Origin: GCA-002722245 sp964230605
Lineage (GTDB): Bacteria; Bacteroidota; Bacteroidia; Flavobacteriales_C; GCA-002722245
DNA: 64,000 bases
Assembly: GCA_964230605.1 (NCBI GenBank)
Contig: CAXRIN010000046.1
Location: forward strand, 46,673 to 110,672
Reading direction: 5' to 3'
A program made the translations under genes and the position numbers. The notes under the pieces were generated by a model that made no database searches, was not told where the DNA came from, and saw only the letters and a list, made by a program, of their open reading frames with translations. This document shows, in pieces, positions 43,953 through 51,813 of the stretch (position 1 is its first letter; each line of letters opens with the position of its first letter).

Positions 43953-45247
43953 GAAAATACTTTTTGTGTTAGGCGTTCAACTTGTTTTAGTCTTGAGAAT
44001 TGTTGAATGTTTTCAGAAGAAATATCATTTTTTTCAAAAATATCGTTTAAAAATTTCTCGTATTCGGACTGAATGAAATTGAATAGAGTTTCCTCATCGG
44101 ATATACAAACTCCACATTTAGAGGTTGATATGATTTCCTCGATTGCACCTTCGTCAGATGGTGTAACAAGTATTTTTGTTCCACTTGCAATGTATTCATA
44201 AATTTTGCTTGCAATAATTCCCTTGTAGCCTTTCCAAGCGACATGTAAAAGTAAATGTGCTTCTTTTTCAAGTTTTAGAATATCCCTTCTAGGAATTCTT
44301 TCGGAACATTTATAATAGTTTTCATATCCTTTTAGAGCTTTTTTTATGCGTGACTCTTGATCTCCGAAAAAAGCAAGACCAGGAAATAAGAGTTCTGCTT
44401 TTACTCCTGGATTTGAGTCAATAAACTTTTTGTAAATAGAACAGAAAAATTCAATGTTTTGTCCATCATACAAACTACCAATATATGCGATAGTGAATTT
44501 ATTTCTTTTATTTACGGACTCTACAATATTAAAATCTTCGAAATTAATTCCATTATGTAAAGCAAAACTTTTTACTCCAGTTATGTCTTCAATTGATTGT
44601 CCAATTGGACCAGATGATGCTGAAACATAAGATGCAGAGCTTACCCATTTTCGTTCATAAAAAGAATCTAGTTTATGAATTATTCTTCGGAAGATTGTGC
44701 TTGAAATATCATATATTTCGGTAGTAGACCAAGCGTCTCTGTAGTCCGCAATCCATCTTATATTAAACTTTTTATTCAATAAATAACCGAACTTAAATTG
44801 AATGAAAGGGTTCCCACTAATAATTAAAGCTTCAAACTTATTTTGCTTTGTTAGTTGTTCAGCTTTTGAGTATAAATTAGAAAAAGGAATTGCTTTGGTA
44901 ATGAAATATTGAAAAAACAATTCAAGAAAAGTCAAGCTTCTTCGAATTAACGATAACTTATTTTCACCATATCTCTTGTATATTTTATCTCTTAGATTCC
45001 CTGTGTAAGGCATGTAGAATACTTCGTATCCTTCCTCTTTTTTATGAATTATTCCTTTTGAAGTAGGAATAGAAATATCTTTTAAGGTTTTAAGAGGTTG
45101 CTCCCATTTTCGTGTAACTATTACAGGGTAGTAACCAAATTTATTTAAATACTTTGCCCAAGAATAAACTCTTTCTGCAGCAGTTAGGCTACATGGTGGG
45201 AAGTAGTATGAAATAATTAGAATTTTTTTAAGATTTTCTTTTCCCAT
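43949..45247 (-). CDS. Glycosyltransferase, GT4-like (GT-B fold)
   Basis: A 432-residue protein opening KKILIISYYFPPCSLTAAER, the SYYFPP start of a large Bacteroidota GT4 group. It has YIGSLYDGQN in the middle and a weak donor motif, where SKIYEYIASGTKILVTP stands in for EX7E. It is the outermost glycosyltransferase of the island on this side. Its start overlaps the M61 peptidase stop by 20 bp, and its stop overlaps the M1 peptidase end by 4 bp in convergent orientation. Confidence 0.75.
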   Translation of the reverse strand: MGKENLKKILIISYYFPPCSLTAAERVYSWAKYLNKFGYYPVIVTRKWEQPLKTLKDISIPTSKGIIHKKEEGYEVFYMPYTGNLRDKIYKRYGENKLSLIRRSLTFLELFFQYFITKAIPFSNLYSKAEQLTKQNKFEALIISGNPFIQFKFGYLLNKKFNIRWIADYRDAWSTTEIYDISSTIFRRIIHKLDSFYERKWVSSASYVSASSGPIGQSIEDITGVKSFALHNGINFEDFNIVESVNKRNKFTIAYIGSLYDGQNIEFFCSIYKKFIDSNPGVKAELLFPGLAFFGDQESRIKKALKGYENYYKCSERIPRRDILKLEKEAHLLLHVAWKGYKGIIASKIYEYIASGTKILVTPSDEGAIEEIISTSKCGVCISDEETLFNFIQSEYEKFLNDIFEKNDISSENIQQFSRLKQVERLTQKVFS

Positions 45248-46943
45248 TCTTTATCCAGCTTTGAAGTAAATCGTTTGGTTTTTGAGTTAACAAAACTAAC
45301 TTAACTTTTTCGAAAAACGTTTTTGATGAATGGTTAATTGATACTTCTTTAATCATTCCGTCTTTTTTGATTATGCATTTTAGCTTACCTCTAAAGTATT
45401 TTGCCCAATCGTCGGCGTTTCCTTTTTGAAGTTCGATGCCGTTAATTGCGATTATTTCATCACCTATGTTTAGTCCTGATTTTTGGGCTGGAGAATCAGT
45501 AGCGATTAAATGAATTGAATTGCTATTTGGTAAAGTGTAAATTCCGTAATGCGCGGCAAGGTGTTTTGGATTTGTTTCTTTTTTAAGTTTTAATCCAAAA
45601 GGTTTTAAAGCTTCTTTTAGGATTGAAAGATAATTGCCTGATCCATGATAGAAGTCTTTCCAAAGTTGAGTAAGTTTTTCTTGCGCGTAGAATTCTATTC
45701 TGTCCAAAAAATATGCCTCTGTAATCCCTTTCCCTTTTTTTGCTTTATTCTTATAAAAATCTAAAAGCACATTATCAAAAGAGTATTTATTTTTTGATTT
45801 TGCTCTGATTATTAAATCTGTTACAAGAGTCAACAAACAACCTTCTGTATATATTGATCCTTTTCTATTGGGAATCCCCTTTACGTATCCATCCAACCAT
45901 GTGTCAAAGGAAAAATCAGCAACCGATAGATTTTCAACGCCATAATTAAAGAAGTGCCTGTCTAATGTTTTATTGATTTGTTTCAAGAATTGATCTTCGG
46001 TGAAAACACCACTTCTTTTAAGCATTAAATCACCATAGTAAGTTGTTACCCCTTCTGTTAAATATCCCATTCGGGTATAGTTTTCTTGAGTGAAATCGTA
46101 TGGAAGCATATCAGCAGGGCGTATGGTTTTAACATTCCAAGCATGAAATAGTTCATGAGATGAAACCCCAAGAAACTCTTCGTAATTCTCGTCTTCGAAC
46201 ACAGAGTAACCAGGTCCGAAAGAAATAACAGTGTTTTTTAAATGCTCAACTCCATGATAAGCTTGATAGGGTAGTATTTGGTAAAAGAAGTGATATTCAT
46301 CAAAAGGGAAACTACCAAAAACTTTAAGTTGCTCTTTTGTGAAAGCTTTAAAATCCTTGATGATTTTTTTCCAAGGTGGTCTGCATTCTCCTTGAAACCA
46401 CAAATTAAAAGTAATTCCAGCAACTTCATAACTATCATGTTTTAAGGTGTCACTTAAAATAAAAGGCGAGTCGGCTAATTCATCAAAATTTTCTGCAACA
46501 TAGTGTTCCCCGATTTTTTGCAGACTAATTGCTGTCTGTTTATGATTACACTCATTAAAAAACAATCGAATCGGTTCATGTTCACGACCAACAACATATA
46601 AACAACAGTTCACAGGGTTTACATAAATCTGATTTTCATCAATCCATGTTGATCCTGCATTTAATTCGTTTGCGTAGTAATTATAAACGATTTTAAATTT
46701 CTTGATCTTACCTGCTTCAATTTTCCACTTGTCTTTAGTCACTTTTTGAAATGGAAGTGGCTTATTATTAAGCGTTTTAACTTCAAGCTTTTGAATGTTT
46801 TTCGCGAAATTACCTAACTCATATCTACCAGGACGCCATGCTGGAAGCTGCACAAAAACAACTTCATCTTTGTTATTTTCAATTGTAAATTCAATATCAA
46901 GGAATTTACTTCCGCGGTTGTCAGATTTGAAAGAATATGTCAT
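45228..46943 (-). CDS. M61-family metallopeptidase with PDZ domain
   Basis: A 571-residue protein with the M61 (glycyl aminopeptidase-like) layout. It has an N-terminal beta domain containing LPAWRPGRYELGNFA, a zinc site HELFH (263-267) followed by AWNVKTIRP, and Glu297 in LTEGVTTYYGD as third ligand. A C-terminal PDZ domain (about 465-560) has SGLNIGDEIIAINGIEL. There is no signal peptide, so it should be cytoplasmic. It overlaps the glycosyltransferase downstream by 20 bp. Confidence 0.9.
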   Translation of the reverse strand: MTYSFKSDNRGSKFLDIEFTIENNKDEVVFVQLPAWRPGRYELGNFAKNIQKLEVKTLNNKPLPFQKVTKDKWKIEAGKIKKFKIVYNYYANELNAGSTWIDENQIYVNPVNCCLYVVGREHEPIRLFFNECNHKQTAISLQKIGEHYVAENFDELADSPFILSDTLKHDSYEVAGITFNLWFQGECRPPWKKIIKDFKAFTKEQLKVFGSFPFDEYHFFYQILPYQAYHGVEHLKNTVISFGPGYSVFEDENYEEFLGVSSHELFHAWNVKTIRPADMLPYDFTQENYTRMGYLTEGVTTYYGDLMLKRSGVFTEDQFLKQINKTLDRHFFNYGVENLSVADFSFDTWLDGYVKGIPNRKGSIYTEGCLLTLVTDLIIRAKSKNKYSFDNVLLDFYKNKAKKGKGITEAYFLDRIEFYAQEKLTQLWKDFYHGSGNYLSILKEALKPFGLKLKKETNPKHLAAHYGIYTLPNSNSIHLIATDSPAQKSGLNIGDEIIAINGIELQKGNADDWAKYFRGKLKCIIKKDGMIKEVSINHSSKTFFEKVKLVLLTQKPNDLLQSWIKNGKRKS

Positions 46944-46986
46944 GTAGGAGATTTATGTGTTTAAAACTAAGTAATTGTTTTTATTT

Positions 46987-47080
46987 AGACGCAGAGAAAA
47001 AAAGAGAAGACGCTAAGGTCGTTGAGGTTTTCTCTTTTTCTTTGCGTCTCCTCTGCGACCTCTGCGTCCAATAAATCGTC
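46987..47080. repeat. Dispersed-repeat-like imperfect palindrome (ACGCAGAG type)
   Basis: The left arm (TAGACGCAGAG, AAGAGAAGACGC) and the right arm (GCGTCTCCTCTGCG, CTCTGCGTCC) can pair with interruptions. The composition is unlike the AT-rich flanks. The sequence type is familiar as an intergenic repeat in this phylum, but copy number cannot be judged from one window. Confidence 0.5.
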
Positions 47081-47181
47081 ATCGATTACAACAAGATATT
47101 GTTTTATTTGTGTCTGTCTGTGAAGTCTGTGGGGATTTCAAATCATTCCTTTTCTAAATTAACCTTTGTGAAAAAATACCT

Positions 47182-47200
47182 GATGTCCTTTTGGGACATC
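47182..47200. promoter_or_regulatory. Palindrome GATGTCC-N5-GGACATC upstream of lpdA (possible operator)
   Basis: A perfect 7-bp inverted repeat with a five-base centre, placed over the expected -33 region of the lpdA promoter. It is not followed by a T-run, so it is not a terminator. Its position suits a regulator site. Confidence 0.45.
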
Positions 47201-47223
47201 CTCCTCTAAATATCATATCTTTG
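47191..47223 (+). promoter_or_regulatory. lpdA promoter (TTG-N22-TATCTTTG)
   Basis: TATCTTTG at 47216-47223 matches the TAnnTTTG box exactly. TTG at 47191-47193 lies 22 bases upstream, slightly longer than usual. The box ends 29 bases before the lpdA ATG. Confidence 0.55.
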
Positions 47224-47252
47224 CAACTCATTTGACACTAAAAAATTAAGTA

Positions 47253-48641
47253 ATGAGTTACGACGTAATAGTTATTGGAAGTGGACCTGGTGGTTATGTT
47301 ACAGCTATCAGAGCATCTCAATTAGGTTTAAAAACAGCAGTGGTTGAAAGATCAGAGTTAGGAGGGATTTGTTTAAACTGGGGATGTATTCCAACTAAAG
47401 CATTATTAAAAAGTGCGAACGTTTTCGAATATATTCAGCATGCTGAAGATTACGGTATTAAGGTAAGCGGAGCAGAAGCTGATTTTAATGCAATGGTGAA
47501 AAGAAGTCGTGGTGTTGCTGATGGAATGAGTAAAGGTATCCAGTTCTTAATGAAAAAGAACAAAATTGATGTTATCAATGGAACCGGAAAAATAAAGCCT
47601 GGTAAAAAGGTTGATGTTACTGATGCTGATGGTAAAGTAACAGAGTACGCTGCAGAAAATATTATTATCGCAACTGGAGCAAGATCTCGTCAGTTGCCAA
47701 ACTTACCTCAAGACGGTGAGAAAATTATTGGTTACAGAGAAGCAATGACGCTAAAAAAACAACCTAAATCTTTAGTTGTTGTTGGTTCAGGAGCTATTGG
47801 AGTTGAGTTTGCTTATTTCTATAACTCAATTGGAACTGAAGTTACTGTTGTTGAATTCTTACCTAATATTGTTCCAAACGAAGATGAAGAGGTTTCTAAA
47901 GCTTTAGAAAAAAGCTTTAAAAAACAAGGTATTAACGTAATGACTAAATCTGCGGTTGAATCTGTTGATACATCTGGAGATTTATGTAAGGTAAGTGTTA
48001 AAACCGAAAAAGGTGTTGAGGTGATTGAGGCTGAGGTAGTTTTATCTGCAGTTGGTATCCAAGCAAACATTGAAAATATTGGTTTAGAAGAAGTAGGGAT
48101 TGTTGTAGATGCAGGAAGAATTATCGTTGATGATTACTACCAAACAAACATTCCTGGATACTATGCCATTGGGGATGTTATTCCTGGTCCTGCGTTAGCG
48201 CACGTTGCTTCTGCTGAAGGAATTACTTGTGTTGAGAAAATATCAGGAATGGATGTTGAAACTATTGATTACAACAATATCCCAGGATGTACTTATTGTT
48301 CTCCTGAAATTGCTTCGGTTGGTTATACAGAGGCACAAGCTAAAGAAGAAGGATACAATATTAAAGTTGGTAAATTCCCATTCTCGGCTTCTGGTAAAGC
48401 ATCTGCTGCTGGAGCAAAAGATGGTTTCGTAAAAGTAATTTACGATGCTGAATATGGAGAGTGGTTAGGAGCTCACTTTATTGGAGCTAATGTAACTGAA
48501 ATGGTTGCTGAAGCTGTTGCTGCTAGAAAATTAGAGACTACTGGTCATGAAATTTTAAAAGCAATTCACCCGCATCCAACATTGAGTGAAGCTGTAATGG
48601 AAGCTACAGCTGCAGCTTATGGTGAGGTTATCCATCTTTAA
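47253..48641 (+). CDS. lpdA: Dihydrolipoyl dehydrogenase (E3)
   Basis: A 462-residue FAD disulfide reductase. It has an FAD motif GSGPGGYVTA (9-18), the redox pair Cys40/Cys45 in GGICLNWGCIPTKAL, the NAD motif VVGSGAIGVEFA and a second FAD motif in YYAIGDVI. The C-terminal dimer motif HPHPTLSEAVMEA carries the catalytic His/Glu. It re-oxidises lipoamide in 2-oxoacid dehydrogenase complexes or the glycine cleavage system. The GGICLNWGCIPT variant is common in this phylum. It is monocistronic: its own promoter lies upstream and a strong terminator follows. Confidence 0.95.
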   Translation: MSYDVIVIGSGPGGYVTAIRASQLGLKTAVVERSELGGICLNWGCIPTKALLKSANVFEYIQHAEDYGIKVSGAEADFNAMVKRSRGVADGMSKGIQFLMKKNKIDVINGTGKIKPGKKVDVTDADGKVTEYAAENIIIATGARSRQLPNLPQDGEKIIGYREAMTLKKQPKSLVVVGSGAIGVEFAYFYNSIGTEVTVVEFLPNIVPNEDEEVSKALEKSFKKQGINVMTKSAVESVDTSGDLCKVSVKTEKGVEVIEAEVVLSAVGIQANIENIGLEEVGIVVDAGRIIVDDYYQTNIPGYYAIGDVIPGPALAHVASAEGITCVEKISGMDVETIDYNNIPGCTYCSPEIASVGYTEAQAKEEGYNIKVGKFPFSASGKASAAGAKDGFVKVIYDAEYGEWLGAHFIGANVTEMVAEAVAARKLETTGHEILKAIHPHPTLSEAVMEATAAAYGEVIHL

Positions 48642-48680
48642 GAAAAGTCGGAATTTAAAAGCCGAAATCCAGAATATAAC

Positions 48681-48709
48681 AAAGCCCGAGCGATTGCTTG
48701 GGCTTTTGT
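48681..48709 (+). terminator. Rho-independent terminator after lpdA
   Basis: AAAGCCCGAGC-GATT-GCTTGGGCTTT forms a near-perfect stem followed by T residues, 39 bases after the lpdA stop. Confidence 0.85.
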
Positions 48710-48776
48710 TTATGTGAATTCTTAGTGCTTTTCCTTTTGTTTATTGGATTTCAGAACCTGTAATTTGTCTAGCAAA

Positions 48777-49064
48777 TTATTCCGGTTGCTCTGGCAAAGG
48801 CATCCAATGAGTTACTTCTTGAAAAAAATGATTACTTAAACCTTCGCCGCTCCAAAAATCATTTGTTTCACTGTTTTTGTGCTTTGGTTTATGTGCTCCG
48901 TAAAAATTTTTAATAAAAGTGAGGACTTTAATAGGTTTTAATTCTACCTCACTTGGATCTCCTGGAGAAGGAACATAATTTTCGGGTACAAATGCAATAA
49001 CCCTTTGTCCGTCTTCAGGTAATTGATCTTTTGTTTTAATCCAGTCCATTTCCTCTAATTCCAT
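48777..49064 (-). CDS. Small DUF551-like protein
   Basis: A 95-residue soluble protein. The opening DWIKTKDQLPEDGQRVIAFVP and the ending VTHWMPLPEQPE match the W-x-P-P-E-x-G and HWMPLPxPP pattern of the DUF551 family, found in phages and bacterial chromosomes, function unknown. The gene is 28 bp downstream of the flippase-like gene and probably shares its transcript. No catalytic motif is visible. Confidence 0.65.
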   Translation of the reverse strand: MELEEMDWIKTKDQLPEDGQRVIAFVPENYVPSPGDPSEVELKPIKVLTFIKNFYGAHKPKHKNSETNDFWSGEGLSNHFFQEVTHWMPLPEQPE

Positions 49065-49092
49065 TTATCCTTGTTTAAAAAGTATACGCTCC

Positions 49093-50118
49093 TTACGAAA
49101 CTTTTTCATTTTTGTTCATGAATGGTAAAGAAATAAATGAAATTATTCCAGCAGCAATTACTGTAAAGGTCATTATCGCAAATGCAACATTGGCCCAAAT
49201 TGCAGCATTCTCTTCAGTTATTTTTTCAGCTCCAGGAACAGCAGGTAAAGCTGTTAAAGCGAGTATTACCATTATGTGCCAGGTTCCTGCGCCTCCTGAT
49301 GTTGGAGCAACCATTCCAAAACTACCTGCAATAAATGCTGTTAGTCCTGCTGCTAATCCTAAATGTGAAGTTGGTTCAAATGCGAAAAAGCAGATATAGA
49401 ACATTCCAACATAACCTAACCAAATCAAAATGGTATGAAACAGGAATAATAATTTCTTTTTCATTTTAAAAACCTGAATCAAGCTATTCTTTAAGTCGAT
49501 TAAAAGCTGTTCAACTTTTTTCATCGGACCGAATGAGAATATTTTTTTTCTAAGTAAATAAATTGCAGCTAGCCCCATTGTTATTAAAATAACTACAAGC
49601 GCAATATTCATTTTGTTGTTTAAAAAGCTTTCAACAACATTAGGTAAAGTAGAGTTGTAGTAAAGATTGCTGAAAAGATCGAATTGAATGATAACAAGTA
49701 ATCCAGTGAAAAACAATAACGTAAGCAGGTCAATTGCTCTTTCAACAAAAACAGTCCCTAAAAGAGTAGGGATTGGAATATCTTCATATTTGTAAATTGT
49801 TCCGCATCGAGCAACTTCACCCGATCTTGGGAAAGCAATATTAGAAGTATACATGAATAATACGCTCGCGAATACATTTTTTGTTTTAGGATTATGACCT
49901 GTAGATTGTATAAGTAGTTTCCATCTTAGAGCTCTTGAATAATGAGACCCCATTGCAAAAAGTGCAGAGATGAAAAAGTATCCATAATTCATGGATTGAG
50001 CACCTTCGATAAATTCATCAAAGGTTAATCCAGAGTTGGCGAAACTAAACCAAACAAGAGTTACACCAATTGAAAGGAAAAGTATTTGCTTAAGAGTTTT
50101 ACCTAGTTTCTTATTCAT
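49093..50118 (-). CDS. Flippase-like membrane protein (lysylphosphatidylglycerol synthase TM region/UPF0104 family)
   Basis: A 341-residue inner-membrane protein with about eight helices. It has the family's AFPRSGEVARCGTIYKYEDIP motif (about residues 95-115), the VERAIDLLTLL segment and the late APTSGGAGTWH motif. Members include the membrane part of MprF and AglD-type proteins linked to lipid or lipid-sugar handling. The substrate here is unknown. A TACTTTTG box lies five bases upstream of the start on the minus strand. Confidence 0.8.
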   Translation of the reverse strand: MNKKLGKTLKQILFLSIGVTLVWFSFANSGLTFDEFIEGAQSMNYGYFFISALFAMGSHYSRALRWKLLIQSTGHNPKTKNVFASVLFMYTSNIAFPRSGEVARCGTIYKYEDIPIPTLLGTVFVERAIDLLTLLFFTGLLVIIQFDLFSNLYYNSTLPNVVESFLNNKMNIALVVILITMGLAAIYLLRKKIFSFGPMKKVEQLLIDLKNSLIQVFKMKKKLLFLFHTILIWLGYVGMFYICFFAFEPTSHLGLAAGLTAFIAGSFGMVAPTSGGAGTWHIMVILALTALPAVPGAEKITEENAAIWANVAFAIMTFTVIAAGIISFISLPFMNKNEKVS

Positions 50119-50122
50119 TGCA

Positions 50123-50130
50123 CAAAAGTA
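50123..50130 (-). promoter_or_regulatory. -7 box TACTTTTG immediately before the flippase-like gene
   Basis: A perfect TAnnTTTG match on the minus strand, ending four bases before the ATG at 50118. The transcript would start at or beside the start codon. There is no clear TTG about 20 bases upstream. Confidence 0.4.
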
Positions 50131-50354
50131 ATCAATTGATACGATTTTTTTTGTAGCGTTATTATTATGCTGTATTTATTATTTAAAACAGGGTTAACAA
50201 TAGATTAACTTATCATTTTTTAGTTTTAATGTGTTTGTTTTCAGTGTTTTGATATTTATTTAAAACGTTTTTTTTCAAGGTTGGTAACGATAATTTTACA
50301 TACAAATAAAAAACTCATAACTAATCCTTAACTGCTTTTCATCAGCTTTCGATT

Positions 50355-50362
50355 TAATTTCG
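50355..50362 (+). promoter_or_regulatory. Candidate -7 box TAATTTCG upstream of the lipoprotein gene
   Basis: It matches TAnnTTTG at seven of eight positions and lies 38 bases before the ATG at 50401. A TTG at the usual distance is not obvious. The rest of the 282-bp gap (50119-50400) shows nothing else I can name. Confidence 0.35.
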
Positions 50363-50400
50363 CATCAGAAAATTTAAAAACAAATTTATTTACCTACGTT

Positions 50401-51678
50401 ATGAAAAAGAATTTCTTAGCTATTGCAACTTTAGTTTTTGCTGGAGCTTTAACAATGACTTCATGTAAGAAAGAGAAAGGATGTACAGATACATCTATTT
50501 TAGTTACTAACTACAATCCAGATGCTGAAGAAGATGATGGATCATGTATTTACAGATATAAATTACAAGCTGGAGAACAATTAGTTACTTCAAATATTAC
50601 TTCAAATACAACTTGGACAGCTGATAAAGTTTGGATTTTACCAAATAGAATTGCTGTTGAGTCGGGAGCAACTTTAACTATTGAGGCTGGTACGGTGATC
50701 AAAGGTGTGCCTGGTACTGCAGCTAATGCATCAGCATTATTAATCGCTCAAGGTGCTAAGATTATGGCAGAAGGAACTTCTTCAGCTCCGATCATTTTTA
50801 CATCTACTGATGATGAAATTACTTCTGGTGAAATCGTTTCTCCAAACTTAGCAGCTACTGAATTTGGTAAATGGGGAGGGTTAATTGTTTTAGGAAAAGC
50901 GCCTATTTCAGCTGATAACTCACCTGCTCAAATTGAAGGTATTCCTGCTTCTGATGAAAATGGATTATATGGAGGTTCTGATGCTTCTGATAATTCAGGG
51001 GTTCTTAATTATGTTTCTGTTCGTCATGGTGGAGCAAACATTGGAGAAGGAAATGAGATCAACGGAATCACTTTTGGTGGTGTTGGTTCAGGGACAACTG
51101 TTGAAAATATCGAAGTTGTTGGTAACCAAGATGATGGTATCGAATTCTTTGGAGGTTCAGTTAACGTAACTAATGTTATTGTTATGAACGTTGGAGATGA
51201 TGCAATTGATGGTGATCAAGCTTATTCAGGAACAATTACAAACGTTGCAGTTATTTGTGGAGATGAAACAGATCACGCTTTCGAAATTGATGGTGCTGAA
51301 GGTTCAACTGTTGGAACTATGACTGTTGAAGGTGGTGTTGTTGTGGGATCTACAGCTGCTGAATTAGGACAATTTAGAGATTCTGCAATGATTAATTTAA
51401 ATAACATTACTTTCTTAGGGTTTACTTCTCAAGCTGATGGTAGAGGAGATTTAAGTTTTGATGATTCAGGATCAGAAACAAACTTCGCTGAAAACAGAAC
51501 TAGCTTTACTGGTTTAGAGTACTACTTTACTACTGAAACTTGGGCGTTAACTGATATTTTCAAAGGAGGAATTCCTGCAACGGAGGCTGCTGATTTAAGT
51601 GGTGTTGCAACAGGAGCTGCTGCTTTTGGAGCTACTTGGTCTTGGGCTGGAGCAACTTTAGCAAGCAAGATTCAATAA
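50401..51678 (+). CDS. Secreted lipoprotein with beta-helix-like repeats
   Basis: A 425-residue protein with a lipoprotein signal, whose lipobox is LTMTSC with Cys22 as the acylated residue, followed by KKEKGC. A short NYNPDAEEDDGSC segment, an Asp-rich motif frequent in secreted proteins of Flavobacteriia, comes next. The body has turns such as VESGATLTIEAGTVIKG and many GG/NG steps at ~20-residue intervals, suggesting a right-handed beta-helix. It ends in ATWSWAGATL. It is followed by a strong terminator and then a TonB receptor gene. I infer a surface or periplasmic binding partner of that receptor; the ligand is unknown. Confidence 0.75.
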   Translation: MKKNFLAIATLVFAGALTMTSCKKEKGCTDTSILVTNYNPDAEEDDGSCIYRYKLQAGEQLVTSNITSNTTWTADKVWILPNRIAVESGATLTIEAGTVIKGVPGTAANASALLIAQGAKIMAEGTSSAPIIFTSTDDEITSGEIVSPNLAATEFGKWGGLIVLGKAPISADNSPAQIEGIPASDENGLYGGSDASDNSGVLNYVSVRHGGANIGEGNEINGITFGGVGSGTTVENIEVVGNQDDGIEFFGGSVNVTNVIVMNVGDDAIDGDQAYSGTITNVAVICGDETDHAFEIDGAEGSTVGTMTVEGGVVVGSTAAELGQFRDSAMINLNNITFLGFTSQADGRGDLSFDDSGSETNFAENRTSFTGLEYYFTTETWALTDIFKGGIPATEAADLSGVATGAAAFGATWSWAGATLASKIQ

Positions 51679-51703
51679 GAATTAGTTGGATAAAATAAAT
51701 AGG

Positions 51704-51733
51704 AGGCCACTTCGGAAACGAAGTGGCCTTTTT
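51704..51733 (+). terminator. Rho-independent terminator after the lipoprotein gene
   Basis: A perfect 11-bp stem AGGCCACTTCG / CGAAGTGGCCT with a GAAA tetraloop and a T-run. It separates the lipoprotein gene from the TonB-receptor gene. Confidence 0.92.
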
Positions 51734-51759
51734 GTTTCTTCATAATAACATCCCTCTTA

Positions 51760-51777
51760 GTTAACATTATGTTAACA
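51760..51777. promoter_or_regulatory. GTTAAC-N5-GTTAAC repeat upstream of the TonB receptor
   Basis: Two GTTAAC palindromes 11 bases apart centre to centre make a site that is both a direct and an inverted repeat. It lies 37-54 bases before the receptor ATG, in the expected promoter region, with GTTCTTTG 11 bases further on as a weak -7 box. A regulator site is possible. Confidence 0.35.
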
Positions 51778-51813
51778 TAAAAATGGGTTCTTTGCAGCGA
51801 AATCAAAAGTGGA

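Larger units (their letters stand above)
46944..47252. other. 309-bp gene-free spacer with repeat-like sequence and lpdA promoter region
   Basis: No coding frame is convincing. About 46987-47080 holds an imperfect inverted repeat whose arms read GACGCAGAG...GAGAAGACGC and GCGTCTCCTCTGCG...CTCTGCGTC. About 47108-47140 holds GTCTGTCTGTGAAGTCTGTGGGG. Strings like both of these recur between genes in many Bacteroidota genomes. The last 70 bases carry a palindrome and a promoter for lpdA. The segment separates the polysaccharide island from metabolic genes. Confidence 0.6.

Noticed and set aside
47182..47200. Palindrome before lpdA read as a terminator for the upstream region
   Set aside because: The upstream gene runs leftward and no T-run follows the hairpin.
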